DNA from: Gonatopus flavifemur
Taxonomy: Eukaryota; Arthropoda; Insecta; Hymenoptera; Dryinidae
NCBI GenBank assembly: GCA_018340375.1
Contig: JAFFJZ010000106.1
Coordinates: forward strand, 1 to 64,000
Length of the DNA: 64,000 nucleotides
Reading direction: 5' to 3'
The notes under the pieces: generated by a model
The model's database searches: none
Told to the model about the DNA's origin: nothing
What the model saw: only the letters and a program-made list of their open reading frames with translations
Program-made: the position numbers and the translations under genes
Shown here: positions 48,679-59,472 of the stretch, one piece after another
Layout: each line of letters opens with the position of its first letter
Position numbering within the stretch: position 1 is the first letter of the stretch

Positions 48679-49155
48679 TTACAGTATCCATTTTTCATCA
48701 CTCGTAATGATTTTATGCAGAAAATTCTCTTTCTTGAACCGAGAAAGCAAATTCATGCAAATGGCAACTCTTCGTTCTTTATTTTCTTCCGTCAGTTTAT
48801 GAGGAGCCCGTTTTCTTTCCTCCTGTATTTTTCCCAATGCATGCAATCGGAGTGAAATTGCTTGACGAATAACTCCCAACTGTTCTGCAAGCTCTTCTGG
48901 AGTTTGACATGGATTTTCATTCAGTGAAACTTCAAGTCCTTGATCCTCAAATTTTTTTATTACACCTGGACGTGGATCGTCCTCAAGACTGAAATTTCCA
49001 TTAGGAAATCTTATGAAGCACTTTTTCACTGTTGAATGGCTCACAGAATGTTAACACAATGTCGTATTAATCAATTCCATAGCTCTGGCAGCATTTTTAT
49101 TCATTTGAAAACAGGATAGAATACAATGGCGTGAATGTTGCTTATTGAAATCCAT
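48679..49155 (-). pseudogene. Mariner transposase N-terminal fragment
   Basis: Starts at an ATG near 49155 (MDFNKQHSRH), with one stop near 49055, then VSHSTVKKCFIRF, GNFSLEDDPRPG, ENPCQTPEELAEQLGV and the first catalytic Asp in ITSDEKWIL. It stops abruptly at 48679, before the second Asp. It resembles the cecropia/mellifera-type DD34D lineages, different from the intact element at 18084. No terminal repeats were seen. Confidence 0.82.
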
Positions 49156-49587
49156 CTCATAAAATTGATACACAGGAAATCACTACTTGAAAATGAATGA
49201 TATGAGAACTGCAACGTCCACGCTACATATATCCAAAATTGCGGACGAATTGGATGCGTTCGAATATTATGTTCCATGCAACCAACTTGAAGCCGAGTTT
49301 CAACTTGCACACCTAATATATATGTGGAGCGTGTGAGAGTTTGCAAAACATATGCACAAAATGTGAGGATGAGAATAATTACTAATGTTACCAGTACAAA
49401 ACCTTCTTCCATTTATTGTTTTCATTTCTCATGCAAGTACTATTTCAAACAGAAAATTTTGATGTTTAGTTTTCAGTATTTTATAGATATCTTTATATTG
49501 TAATCCACTGGAGTATGTGAAAAACTATCCAAGATATTAGGAGTGTCTGAAGTTTGAATCATTTATGGAAACGAAATTGTATCAATA
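49156..49587. other. No gene seen
   Basis: AT-rich, unassigned. May include the 5' non-coding part of the mariner fragment. Confidence 0.35.
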
Positions 49588-49721
49588 CCCTAATAAACAC
49601 AACGTCTAAAACTTGACGGAATATATTGCATAAGATATCTTTCAAATATCTATCAGATAACTTTCAGACAATGCTCTATGCCACATTCTCCGTCAAGATT
49701 GAAACGTCGTGTTTGTTGGGA
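49588..49721. mobile_element. 134-bp MITE, CCC...AACAC type
   Basis: Ends CCCTAATAAACACAACGT and TCCCAACAAACACGACGT (reverse strand), TA outside both (49586-49587, 49722-49723). Same terminal pattern as 41459, 45952 and 52292. Confidence 0.75.
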
Positions 49722-50639
49722 TATGTATCGAAATATGTATCAACATTCTCAATTTTCAGTGGCATGTTCTCACATTCGATTCGAAATTCGTTTCAAACAC
49801 AAGTTATATTTCATCAACATAAATAATCTACATATATGAAAAATACAATAGGAATAAATGGAAAAATACACATTGATAATTTTAATGATCTCAATTTGCC
49901 TAATTATCACAAAATTCAGCTTCTTTCTTCTTCAATCCATTCTTCTTAATAATTCTCACATCACACATAGCAGCATGTTTTTGTATACGCATTCGAATGA
50001 AGATATTTATTATTGAAGAGATCATGTCATGTGCATGTACATGACAAGGAAATGTCAATAAATTATCATCAATAGCATCAATAATTGTGTCTCCATAAAC
50101 CAATTTGGGAGTAAAATGTGTCTGGAAAATACTTTCTAGTTGTATAATTGAATTTTGGAAACCTCTGTTAGGATGAATTAGTAGGTTGGATGATTCCGAA
50201 TCGGTCAAAAGAAGTCATACACTTGGAAAGCAACCGTGATCATCGTGAGTGGTTTTGAGAGTGTAATAAGCATTTCCACAGTTCCCCACGTAGTATACCA
50301 ACCACGGAGTGCCTATTGCACCCACCATCGTACCCTCTGACCGTATCTTCTGAAATATTTGAGTAATCCAATAGGGAGTTGGACAGTTTTTCATTTCATG
50401 CAATACTGATTGATGACCCATGTGGTTGTCTCTGTGTCTGTCTGTTTGTCATCAATCTGTTTGAGGTCAGGATAACTCTGGACCAAGTGGACCAAATGGA
50501 TTGAAATTTGTAAATCTTCTGCAAACCCTTCCCCAAGGACCATTTGATTTTTACTGACATCAACCAAGTCCTTCTATTCTTTCAAATTTTTTTCTCAACA
50601 AATAGGTGATCTCGAAGGAAATTTTTTCTGCTGTATACA

Positions 50640-50945
50640 TACAGGCTGGTGAAAAAGCCTGGATACACTCTGATAACTTCTGAACGTGTGGAGATTTTTT
50701 TTTCAATTCAATGGAGGATCAGAATCGATCCTCCTAGGGAAGGGAAAATTCCTCAGACTCGAGAGGTCTCTAGGGGGCGAAGGGAGAGAGCGAAATTATG
50801 AATAAAGTAGGGGGTGTTGCGATACGTCATAGAGTAGGGTTTTCCAACACAAATTCACCGGTCTCTGGTTTTTTGAAATCAGCTAACTTTTGGCGGAGTT
50901 ATGGGTCAAGCGAAGCAGTCAGTGAGCGAAGCTCTCTGGTCAAGA
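50640..50945. other. Possible single DNA-transposon end
   Basis: TACAGGCTGGTGAAAAAGCC at 50641 looks like a mariner-type terminus, but no matching opposite end was found. Confidence 0.3.
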
Positions 50946-51053
50946 TATTACTAGAGATATAATACTCTGTAGTAAAGTGAGATAAAGAATCTTCTACATT
51001 TGAGAGTGGATAATCATGTTCATAAGAAACGTCTCTAATTCCCCAATCCTTAA

Positions 51054-52081
51054 CCCATTAAGTCCCAAAATGACATTTTTGCGTTTTATTTTTCAACGGC
51101 TGTACTTTCTAAGAAAAAGGGTTATGAAAAATTCCAGACCAACCAGTTTCGATGGAGAATTGACTGATCTTCCAGAATCTGATATAAGTTTTTTCGAGAA
51201 ATGCATCTGTCACAAGATATACAGGTTTTTTTTCCAAAAAAACGCGAATTTTAAAACTTCTTCCTTTCTTTATCTCATGTTTTCACATTGGAATCGTGTC
51301 ATAATTCTTCTTGTAACTACAGGAACCGCGTCAATTCACTTCAAACTTTAATTTATGCCTTGGACAATTGGAAAAACTCATGTGGAAACAACCAAAATGG
51401 CGGCTTAAACGTGGAAAAAATGTCAAAAACTTCAAGAATTTTTCATTCGAAAACGATGGACTTTAGGAAAAAATTTTACTGAACAAAAAGTTCTGAGAAT
51501 TGATCAAAGAACACGCTAAAATTTTTTTCAGAATTTTTTGACGCTTCTTTTGACTTTTCAAATTTTGGCGATTTTGGAAATTCAAAAAAGTTGTCAAAAA
51601 ATTCTGAGAAAATTTGAGCGTGTTTTTTGATCAATTCTGAGAACTTTTTGTTGAATAAAATTTTCGCTTCAAGTTCATCGTTTTCGAATGAAAAACTCTT
51701 GAAGTTTTTGACATTTTTTCCACGTTTAAGCCACCATTTTGGTTGTTTCCACATGAGTTTTTCCAATTGTCTCAGGCATGAATCAAAGTTTGAAGTAAAT
51801 TGACGCGGTTTCTGTAGTTACAAGAAGAATTATGACACGATTCCAATGTGAAAACATGAGATGAAGAAAAAAAGAAGTTTTAAAATTCGCGTTTTTTCGG
51901 AAAAAAAACCCTGTATATCTTGTGACAGGTGCATTTCTCGAAAAAACTAATATCAGATTCTGAAAGATCAGTCAATTCTCCATCGAAACTGGTTGGTCTG
52001 GAATTTTTCATAACCCTTTTTCTTAGAAAGTACAGCCGTTGAAAAATAAAACGCAAAAATGTCATTTTGGGACTTAATGGG
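51054..52081. mobile_element. 1-kb palindromic MITE flanked by TTAA (piggyBac-type)
   Basis: Ends CCCATTAAGTCCCAAAATG on both strands; TTAA at 51050-51053 and 52082-52085. The whole 1028 bp is close to a palindrome, meeting near 51560. TTAA duplication and CCC/GGG ends are characteristic of piggyBac-mobilised elements. Open frames inside are mirror shadows. Confidence 0.88.
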
Positions 52082-52291
52082 TTAACTTTGACTGCCAACC
52101 GAATTGTTTCTCCCAAGTGATCCATAGAACTTGGTCTGTTTGATTCTTGGAAGCCTCTTGCTGATTAGACAGAGTTAACAAAGGTTCCGATTCATTCCCG
52201 ATAATTCTGTAATCACTCGTTCCCGGAGGTTTTATGACGTTATAGAATGAAAGGATTCGGTGAATTTGTAGGAACGTTGGAGTGGTGGGAT

Positions 52292-52501
52292 CCCAAATAA
52301 CACGAAAGTGCTCGTCAAGTGCTGTGAAAATCCCATTTGGTTATATTCATTTGGTACAGCTAAAAACATTCCATGGCACGCTCATAGAATGTTAATCCTT
52401 GTGAACGTACTATGAAGATACTTGAACTTATTCAGCTGTACCAAATGCATGTAACGAGAATATTCTATGAATCTTCTATGTACATGTTTGTGTTGCTTGG
52501 G
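52292..52501. mobile_element. 210-bp MITE in the P-like transposase
   Basis: Ends CCCAAATAACACGAAAG and CCCAAGCAACACAAACATG (reverse strand), with AT on both sides (52290-52291, 52502-52503) instead of the TA seen for its relatives. Removal of the insert and one AT rejoins the outer reading frame. Confidence 0.82.
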
Positions 52502-52640
52502 ATGGTGGTTGAAACCTGCTGCTTGTCTGGCTGAACCAAAAAATCGCTGAAAATGTTCATAAAAATTCATTCGAAACTTGTATAGAAAATTATTAATAAT
52601 ATAGTAGGGGGGGGGGGGGGGTGAGATCACACAAGGAGGC

Positions 52641-53330
52641 AACATTCAAGGAAATTGTACAATGAATCGTTGCGAATGAATTGAACAGTAGCCGGGGGTC
52701 TGTGCTACTGAACATTTAATGCCCAACGGCTCATTGTATGTTCTTTTTGAATCGTGACTGCATGCGTATCTCTCCCAGTATACGATTTCACCCAGCGTCA
52801 ATGTATCCTGTCGATTTCCATCCATTTGTATGTAAATTTCAAGATCAATTTTTGTATACAAATGTATGGGAACTAACAGGAAACAAACCACAAGGTTCGG
52901 CGAATAGAATCTAAGAAATGGTGAATGTTATGCCAAGTTATGTTTACGAATTTTCCATCAAAGTTTTTTTTAACTTGTTCACATTTTGTTCTCCTTTTGA
53001 TTCATGATACATGTTGATGATATTCTGAATGTCTTCTAGGGGAATGAACCCGGGTAGAAATTCGAATCGGCCCATTCCTTGCCCCGTTCAGGCCCTGGTT
53101 AGGGAGGTCTGGGCCCAGTGTCACCAACTCTGGAAAAAATTTTCCCCCAAATATTTCGACGAAATCCCCTGAATTCAAGACATAATTCCTCGAAACCTAA
53201 ATTCGAAATTGTTTAGAAGTTAGTTTTATTTTTTCAATGAAAATGCAAAATTTATTTGTATCAGTGATAATATTCATTTTTATTGGAAAAGAAATTTTTT
53301 CAGTTGGTCGTGTATGTACATATATGTATA
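52641..53330. other. No gene seen
   Basis: Non-coding. A run of about 15 G lies just before it at 52606-52620. 53110-53170 resembles the words in 62160-62280 (attcccc..., ccctgaattcaa). Confidence 0.35.
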
Positions 53331-54930
53331 CAGTGGATCGAAAAAGTATTTGTACACCTAGTTTTTTTGCAATCACTTCTCATAAACACTCGATTCAAGA
53401 AACCATAATTGTCCACATCATTACTCTACTTTGAGTACATGTATTTTGAATATTCAAAAGTTTTCATAATGCGTTGAATGAGAATGATACAAGAAATAAG
53501 AAAAATTACATGTCAAAAATGTATTTGTACACTCATCTTCCGCTACTGATCTTCAAATAGTGTGCGTATATTGTTACGGTACTGATCGCAACATCGACGC
53601 TCATTTGTTTCTAACATGCTCGTGTAACTGTACGTCGCAAAACTTCATGCGAAAGGGACAATGCCGAAAACAAGTAAAATATCTGTACCTGTGCGCGATC
53701 GTGTGATTTTCCTTCGAGAACGTGGTGAGAGCTACAGAAAAATTGAAAAAACTTTGAATTTAAACTTCACAACGGTGCAATATATTGTTAAAAAATACGA
53801 GGCAACCAGATCAACTGAAAATAGATCACGATCAGGGCGGCCAAAAAAACTAACCATGAGAGAATGTCGTAACATCATTACAGAAGCTAAAAAATATCCA
53901 TTTATAAGTGCTGGAACATTACGTAATGATATTGCATCAACATCAGGGAAGAATGTGTGCACTCAAATCATAAGAAATGTTCTGCATTCTGCTCAAATAT
54001 ATGGAAGAACAGCGAGAAAAAAACCATTCATCAGCAAAATAAATCAAGAAAAACGTCTCAATTGCGCTGAAACTTACGTGAATAAGCCTATAGAATTTTG
54101 GAAACGGGTTATTTTCTCAGACGAGAGTAAATTCAATGTTTTCGGCGCAGATGGTAAGAAATTTGTCTGGAGAAAACCCAACACTGAACTTCAACCACAA
54201 AATCTTATACCGACTGTTAAACACGGCGGTGGGAACGTGATGATATGGGGTTGCATGGCGTACAACGGTGTGGGAAACATTGCGTTTATCGAAGGCACAA
54301 TGAATGCTTTGAAGTACATCGAGATATTGCGTAACAATTTACATGACAGTGCAGTCAAAGTGGGCCTAGCTGAGGATTATCACTTCCAGCAAGACAATGA
54401 TCCGAAGCATACTGCCAAATCCACGAGAGGATGGTTGGTGTATAATATTCCTAAGCAATTGATCACGCCACCACAGCCCCCTGATATCAATCCGATAGAG
54501 AATTTATGGAGTATGTTGGACAAAAAAGTCAGAATGAGAAAAATATCGAACAAAACTAACTTACAACGAGTGCTTCTGGAAAAATGGACAAAAATATCAA
54601 GAGAAATCACCCAGAAATTAGTAAAATCCATGCCTAGAAGACTTCAAGCCATCATCGATTTCAAAGGAATGCATACCAAATATTAATTCTGATATAACCT
54701 TTAATTAACTGAAACCTTCACACTATAATTATAAGTGTACAAATACTTTTTTGACATGTCATTTGTTTTATTTCTTGTATCATTCTTATTTTATGCAGTA
54801 TAAAAACTTGTGGATATTCAAAATACATGTACTCAAAGTAGAGTAATGATGTAGACAATTATGGTTTCCTTCATCGAGTGTTTATGTGAAGTTATTGCAG
54901 AAAAACTAGGTGTACTTTTTTGATCCACTG
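53331..54930 (+). mobile_element. Tc1-like element, DD34E, apparently complete
   Basis: 1600 bp with TA on both sides (53329-53330, 54931-54932). Terminal repeats of about 215 bp start CAGTGGATCGAAAAAGTA at the left and CAGTGGATCAAAAAAGTA at the right. Inside each arm, about 180 bp from the end, the word (a)aaaaatgtatttgtacac / gtacaaatactttttt repeats part of the outer terminus, an IR/DR arrangement known from Tc1-like transposons. The transposase gene is open. Confidence 0.95.
53661..54686 (+). CDS. Tc1-like transposase, intact
   Basis: 341 residues, the usual family length. Residues about 5-50 form the first helix-turn-helix (FLRERGESYRKIEKTL). A GRPKK hook follows at about 59-63, then the second DNA-binding domain to about 120. 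Catalytic residues: Asp154 in FSDESKF, Asp245 in QQDNDPKH and Glu280 in INPIENLW, with 34 residues between the last two. KHGGGNVMIWGCM is the usual Gly-rich box. No stop or frameshift was seen. It would bind the repeated sites in the terminal arms and insert at TA. Confidence 0.93.
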   Translation: MPKTSKISVPVRDRVIFLRERGESYRKIEKTLNLNFTTVQYIVKKYEATRSTENRSRSGRPKKLTMRECRNIITEAKKYPFISAGTLRNDIASTSGKNVCTQIIRNVLHSAQIYGRTARKKPFISKINQEKRLNCAETYVNKPIEFWKRVIFSDESKFNVFGADGKKFVWRKPNTELQPQNLIPTVKHGGGNVMIWGCMAYNGVGNIAFIEGTMNALKYIEILRNNLHDSAVKVGLAEDYHFQQDNDPKHTAKSTRGWLVYNIPKQLITPPQPPDINPIENLWSMLDKKVRMRKISNKTNLQRVLLEKWTKISREITQKLVKSMPRRLQAIIDFKGMHTKY

Positions 54931-54984
54931 TACATTGATTTCAAATGTACATTTGTTTTTATTCAGTAGTTTTCATAGATTATA

Positions 54985-57015
54985 CAGGGTGGGGCGTTTA
55001 AAGTGTCGCGGGCGTTTTTTCCAAAAATAAAATGAGATACGAGAAAATTTTTCGGACAAAAATTGTAGGGTATCGAGGGGGGCATCCGATGGTGGCCTTG
55101 GCTTTGACCTCAAATCTCATCTTCAAGGGAATTCTGAGGTCAACTCTTGTTTTTTAAATAGCATCTCATATTTTTTACTGCAGATTTGGATTCTAGGTCA
55201 AAAACCAAGAAACTTTTGTCTGAACCATTTTCCTGAAATCCGCAAAGATGGCGCTCTAATCGATATTGTTCCATACTGAATCTGACATTAGAATAACTCG
55301 AAAACGAAGGGTCTTGGAGGAGAATGTTTCGGACAAAAGTTGTCTGATTCCAAGGAGGACCCCTTGAACTGAAACGGAGGTGATGGGGTATAACAGACAA
55401 AACACAACACATTTCAATCGTCTACATCACTTGGATAATTTTAATGCAGTAGATGCTCAAAATGATGGCCTTCGACTTCAATACACATTTCAAAACGTTT
55501 TACAAAAGATTGCTGAACTCGTGCTAAAATATCTTCATTGATGCTCGCGCATGCATTGATGATTCGTTGACGCATATTCTCAGGTGTAGTCGGTGCTTGT
55601 TGATAAACTGTATCTTTTATGTATCCCCATAAAAAAAATCTGGAGGAGTAAGATCCGGAGAACGGGCAGGCCAATGAACTGGTCCACGACGTCCTATCCA
55701 TCGTCCAGGATAATCTCTGTCCAATATTTCTCGAGCTGTGACTGCATAATGGGATGGACAACCATCGTGTTGATACCACATATTCAATCGTTCCTGAATA
55801 GGTATGTCTTCAAGTAATGTTGGAAGTACTTGATCTAAGAAATGTCTGTACTTCTCTCCATTTAGCGTATCTGCAATGAAGTACGGTCCAATTACTCGAG
55901 ATCGAAAAATACCACACCAAACATTCACAGCCCATTGTCTTTGATGCTCTACTTGACGTAACCATCTTGGATTTTCTGTCGCCCAGTAATGCATATTATG
56001 TCGATTTACTTGACCATGATTGGTGAACGTCGACTCATCAGAAAATAATATGTTGATGAAGTTGTTATTATGCATTTGCGCTAGACCCCATCGACAAAAC
56101 TGTACACGATTTTCGAAATCATCACCGTGAAGGTCTTGATGCAAACAAATGTGATACGGATGGAATTTGTGACGTTTCAGTATTCGAAGAACACTTCTTC
56201 GAGAAATTCCCGAATGGAGTTCAATTTCACGAGAGCTCACGTGTGGATTATTGGCTACTGCAGCTAGTACATTAACTTCCGCATTTTCTCCGCTAACAGT
56301 TCTCATTCGATGTCGTTTTTCCCTTGTAACACTTCCCGTTTCTGAGAATAATTTTGTAATGCGTTGAAAATACCTAATGGATGGCGTTGTTCTTTCAGGA
56401 AATCGTTCTGCATACAAGTCATATGCTTGTCTGGGGTTCTTATGCACTTCACCGTAAATGTAGATCTTATCGATCTTTTTAGAAACCGTGTATCGGATAT
56501 CCATGATTTTCAATTTGTCATAAACCAAGTAATAATCAAATGTAACTGACAAACTGACTTTCAAAATCGTGAATTTTCTCTGAACCCCGTCGTTTGTCTA
56601 CATCGCGTGAGCTCTGAATGGTGGTAATGCAGACGATTGAAATGTGTTGTGTATTGACAACTTTTGTACGAAACATTCTTTTGCAAGACCCTTCGTTTTC
56701 GAGTTATTCGAATGTCAGATTCAAAATGGAACAATATCGATTAGAGCGCCATTTTTGCGGATTTCAGGAAAATGGTTCAGACAAAAGTTTCTTGGTTTTT
56801 GACCTAGAATCCAAATCTCCAGTAAAAAATATGAGATGCTATTTAAAAAACAAGAGTTGATCTCAGAATGCCCTTGAAGATGAGATTTGAGGTCAAAGCC
56901 AAGGCCACCATCGGATGTCCCCCTCGGTACCCTACAACTTTTGTCGGAAAAATTTTCTCGTATCTCACTTTATTTTTGGGAAAAACGCCCGCGACACTTT
57001 AAATGCCCCATCCTG
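54985..57015 (-). mobile_element. DD41D mariner-like element, long terminal repeats
   Basis: 2031 bp, TA on both sides (54983-54984, 57016-57017). Inverted repeats of about 400-450 bp: CAGGGTGGGGCGTTTAAAG at the left, CAGGATGGGGCATTTAAAG at the right, with an indel where the arms meet the gene. It lies 54 bp beyond the Tc1 element at 53331. The transposase is in minus orientation with one frameshift. Confidence 0.92.
55441..56564 (-). pseudogene. DD41D mariner transposase with one-base frameshift
   Basis: Uninterrupted from a likely ATG at 56504 (MDIRYTVSKK) through HTH domains (PRQAYDLYAERFPERT, SRRSVLRILKRHKF), NILFSDEST with the first Asp, YQHDGCPSHYAV with the second, and ARSPDLTPPDFF with the third; 41 residues separate the last two. 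At a run of eight T (minus; 55631-55638) the frame shifts. One more T would continue it into LWGYIKDTVYQQAPTT and the natural stop at 55441. The defect is therefore a single-base slip in a homopolymer, which could be real or an assembly error. Confidence 0.92.
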
Positions 57016-57102
57016 TATATACTAGTTATATAATTTTAATAATAAATTAACAAGTTTCTGACACACTTGTTTTCACACAATTTCATGACATATAAAAACG
57101 GC

Positions 57103-59290
57103 TTATATTGAATTTGTTAGGTCAAGTAGTTCATCGAAATTCAAATCATTTTCTTCATCATCTTTCTTTCCAAAATCATACATGTTAACTGTAAATCTTT
57201 TCAGCATCTCTTTGGTAAGTACAAACAAAGTACACATATTATCGTAGTCTCTTAGCAATGAAAATTTCACCATCATTATACTTTGCATTGTTTCTTATGC
57301 TAGCTGGTTTCTTAATTCATTTTTCATCACAGCATATATGGGAAATGCTCTCTCAACAGTCGCGTTCGAAATAGGTATTGTTAGCAATGCTGAAGCGAAT
57401 TTAGCTACAATCTCAAATCTTTTATTGTTACCTGGATCACGATCTTCTGACCAGAATAAAGCTGTATTATGCGTATTCGTCCACATCTTATCAGATAACA
57501 TGTTCCATTCTTGAGGAATACAATCTTTGGATCCATACAAATGTTCTCTGTTAAACTGCCCCAGTAACTTGGATATATCAAGTTTCCTTTGGGATGTCGC
57601 ATTGGAAGGTGTTAAGATAGCCATTGATTCTAATATTGCAATGTGTTCAGGGAGTCGTTCTTGAATTTCAGTGCACAATTTAACTAAAAACTGTTTGCAT
57701 CGCGTGCGAACATCAGGTAACTCATTTGGTGGGACATTTTTGGCTACTTGGTCAAAATTATACCCAAATGAAATTGATGACACGTGCATCAGATAATCTT
57801 GAAACTTGAAACTAACTGAATCATCATCTCTAATTTTTTCCAATTGTGATGGAACAACAATCTGTTGTAAAATGCTCGTCTAACAGCTTGAGAATCTCAA
57901 CAACGTTACTTTGGAAGAATTTATTCAAATTTGTTAACAATTTCAAATTAGAATTTAAAAATACCAAAAATGATTTGATCGCTGAACATGACATTATGTC
58001 ATATAAATGTTGCGCTGTCAGACATTTTTCTTTATCCTTAGATATTCCAAATAATAATTTTAGCTCATCCCATTGCGATAAAATAGTGGCAGTAGCAGAA
58101 TATCTAGCGAGCCATCGAGTGCCACTAAGACCTGCAATCTTTTTAGGATTGCCTTTTCCATTATGAATTATATTATAAATTTTTTTATACTCATCTTTAC
58201 GTTTTGGGCTGTGCGAAAATCAATTGTGAGTCTCTCTGATAAGGTACTCTAGTTGGCGAGGTCATAGTTGCACTGCATTCTCAACACATGAGTGTAGAGA
58301 GTGGCAGATACATTTTATGACGATAATATCTGACGATTCTTCCCTTGAGAGCATTGAAACAGAGTGGTTGACTCCTACGTTCACATTTGCACCATCGACC
58401 CCTATACCAACTAAATTTTTTAGTGGAAGTCCATCAGCCCCTAGCTGCTGTTTCAGAGCAGGATAAATGCCGTTGGCCGTAGCATCGGTTATTTGTACAA
58501 GACTATAAAAAGTTGTAATAATCTGTTTTTTTTTCAAGGAAAAATATCGTATCATTATACACAAAACTTTTTCTGTCGAAATATCTGTGCTTTCGTCAAG
58601 AATGAGCGAGTGAGGAGATTCTTTGATATCACTTATCAAGTCCTCAAGCATACACGGGCCTGAAATACTTTTTATCAGCATTGCACATTTAGTGAAATTA
58701 TGCAATTTCATATTATTGAAAACATCGGATTTCGGATCAATTTTCTCCAACAGTTCCGTCAGATGATCCACGGTATTCATTGACGTATGTTTAGCGATAA
58801 ACACGGCAATTTGGAGCTCAACGACTTTCGATTTTGAAGTAGGAGGTTCAATAACTTTCAGCGGACGACAAAGTTTCGCTTGTTTATCCATGTCCACAGC
58901 ATTTTTATGCTTATTCGATACAGCATGCTTTGTCAAATCGTTCTCGTGAGCTACAAGAGTGCAGCGACAATATTTACAAAAAACTTTTTTGATGTCACCA
59001 GTAAGATCAGGAGATATCCAATCTAAATATAAAATTTCTCAAAATAACTATTGTCAATAAAAAATATTCCGCCCTTGCAATATTCAACCCAATAGTTAAT
59101 CACATGAAAATTAGATGAATACGTATGTACAAACTTGAATTAACACATGATATTTGAGTGATTATTTTAGTGCAAAGATTTCCAACATTAGATTCAGAAC
59201 AGAAAAATCGTAGAAATAAACAAAATACTAACCTTTTAAATTTTCGTCGCGTTCCCATTGTTTTTTATATTTTTTGAAAATATTTCATTT
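57103..59290 (-). pseudogene. hAT-family transposase pseudogene
   Basis: A short first exon (near 59285-59242, donor GTTAGT) is followed by an acceptor near 59031 and an N-terminal Cys/His finger (VFCKYC...H-x5-H near 58975-58920). The catalytic region follows with LILDESTDIS and VGIGVDGANVNVG, then LSGTRWLARY, then the C-terminal dimerisation block (LLTIPISNATVERAFPIYAVMKN) and an acidic tail to 57103. Breaks: TGA at 58262-58264, TGA at 58220-58222 (Trp position), a frameshift near 57870, and TAA at 57295-57297. It is of the ZMYM/KIAA-like hAT group and unrelated to the hAT at 22835. No terminal repeats were identified. Confidence 0.85.
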
Positions 59291-59472
59291 CTCTTTGATG
59301 TTTAAATTCAGAGCTCATGTTTCTTGATCCCCGTATATACTATTACTACAGTATATTTCTGACAGCGTCAACAATTCGAATCGAATATCTGACAAGTTAC
59401 TTCAGGTTTAGCATTCGTTCATAATTAAAGTGAAAATCCACTACATACGGGTATAATAACACCGTATCTATA

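Larger units (their letters stand above)
44752..48700 (+). pseudogene. piggyBac transposase, split by a DD41D mariner
   Basis: The first part (44752-45290) carries WRLFISEPILRLMKKCTE and, across frameshifts, LWGRGRGPLFFTDTMARTRFLEI, typical of the piggyBac N-terminal DDE region. The second part (48057-48700) has SNKPD, a TAG where Lys is usual (48075-48077), VLNACLPYLGKDEQRS-like sequence, RNVTCLNFFTSLELAEDL and, after frameshifts, GVDTVDQ with TRRWPVHIF-NLLD. Between them lies the 2763-bp mariner at 45292-48054. Removing it and one TA rejoins the transposase. At least three other frameshifts or stops exist, so the gene was probably dead early. piggyBac enzymes cut and insert at TTAA. The C terminus is overwritten by a mariner fragment near 48680. 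Confidence 0.8.
49900..52640 (-). pseudogene. P-element-like (THAP9-type) transposase remnant
   Basis: Minus-strand pieces: FFGSARQAAGFNHHP at about 52560-52502, TTPTFLQIHRILSFYNVIKPP at 52291-52100, a block with HDYPLSNVEDSLSHF near 51000-50945, and a C-terminal block at 50208-49900 with IIQLESIFQTHF. The first two match the C-terminal region conserved in P-element and THAP9 transposases (an Ala/Gly-Gly-Phe-x-His-Pro stretch followed by Phe-x-x-x-x-Arg-x-Leu). Two MITEs break it: 52292-52501, whose removal restores the frame, and 51054-52081. The N-terminal THAP domain was not found. The piece at 50215-50421 is open but unassigned. Confidence 0.55.

Noticed and set aside
50215..50421. Additional exon of the P-like transposase
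   Set aside because: Open, but I could not match it to the family between the two recognised blocks.
51476..51766. Open frame inside the TTAA element
   Set aside because: It mirrors the opposite-strand frame through the palindrome; no domain.
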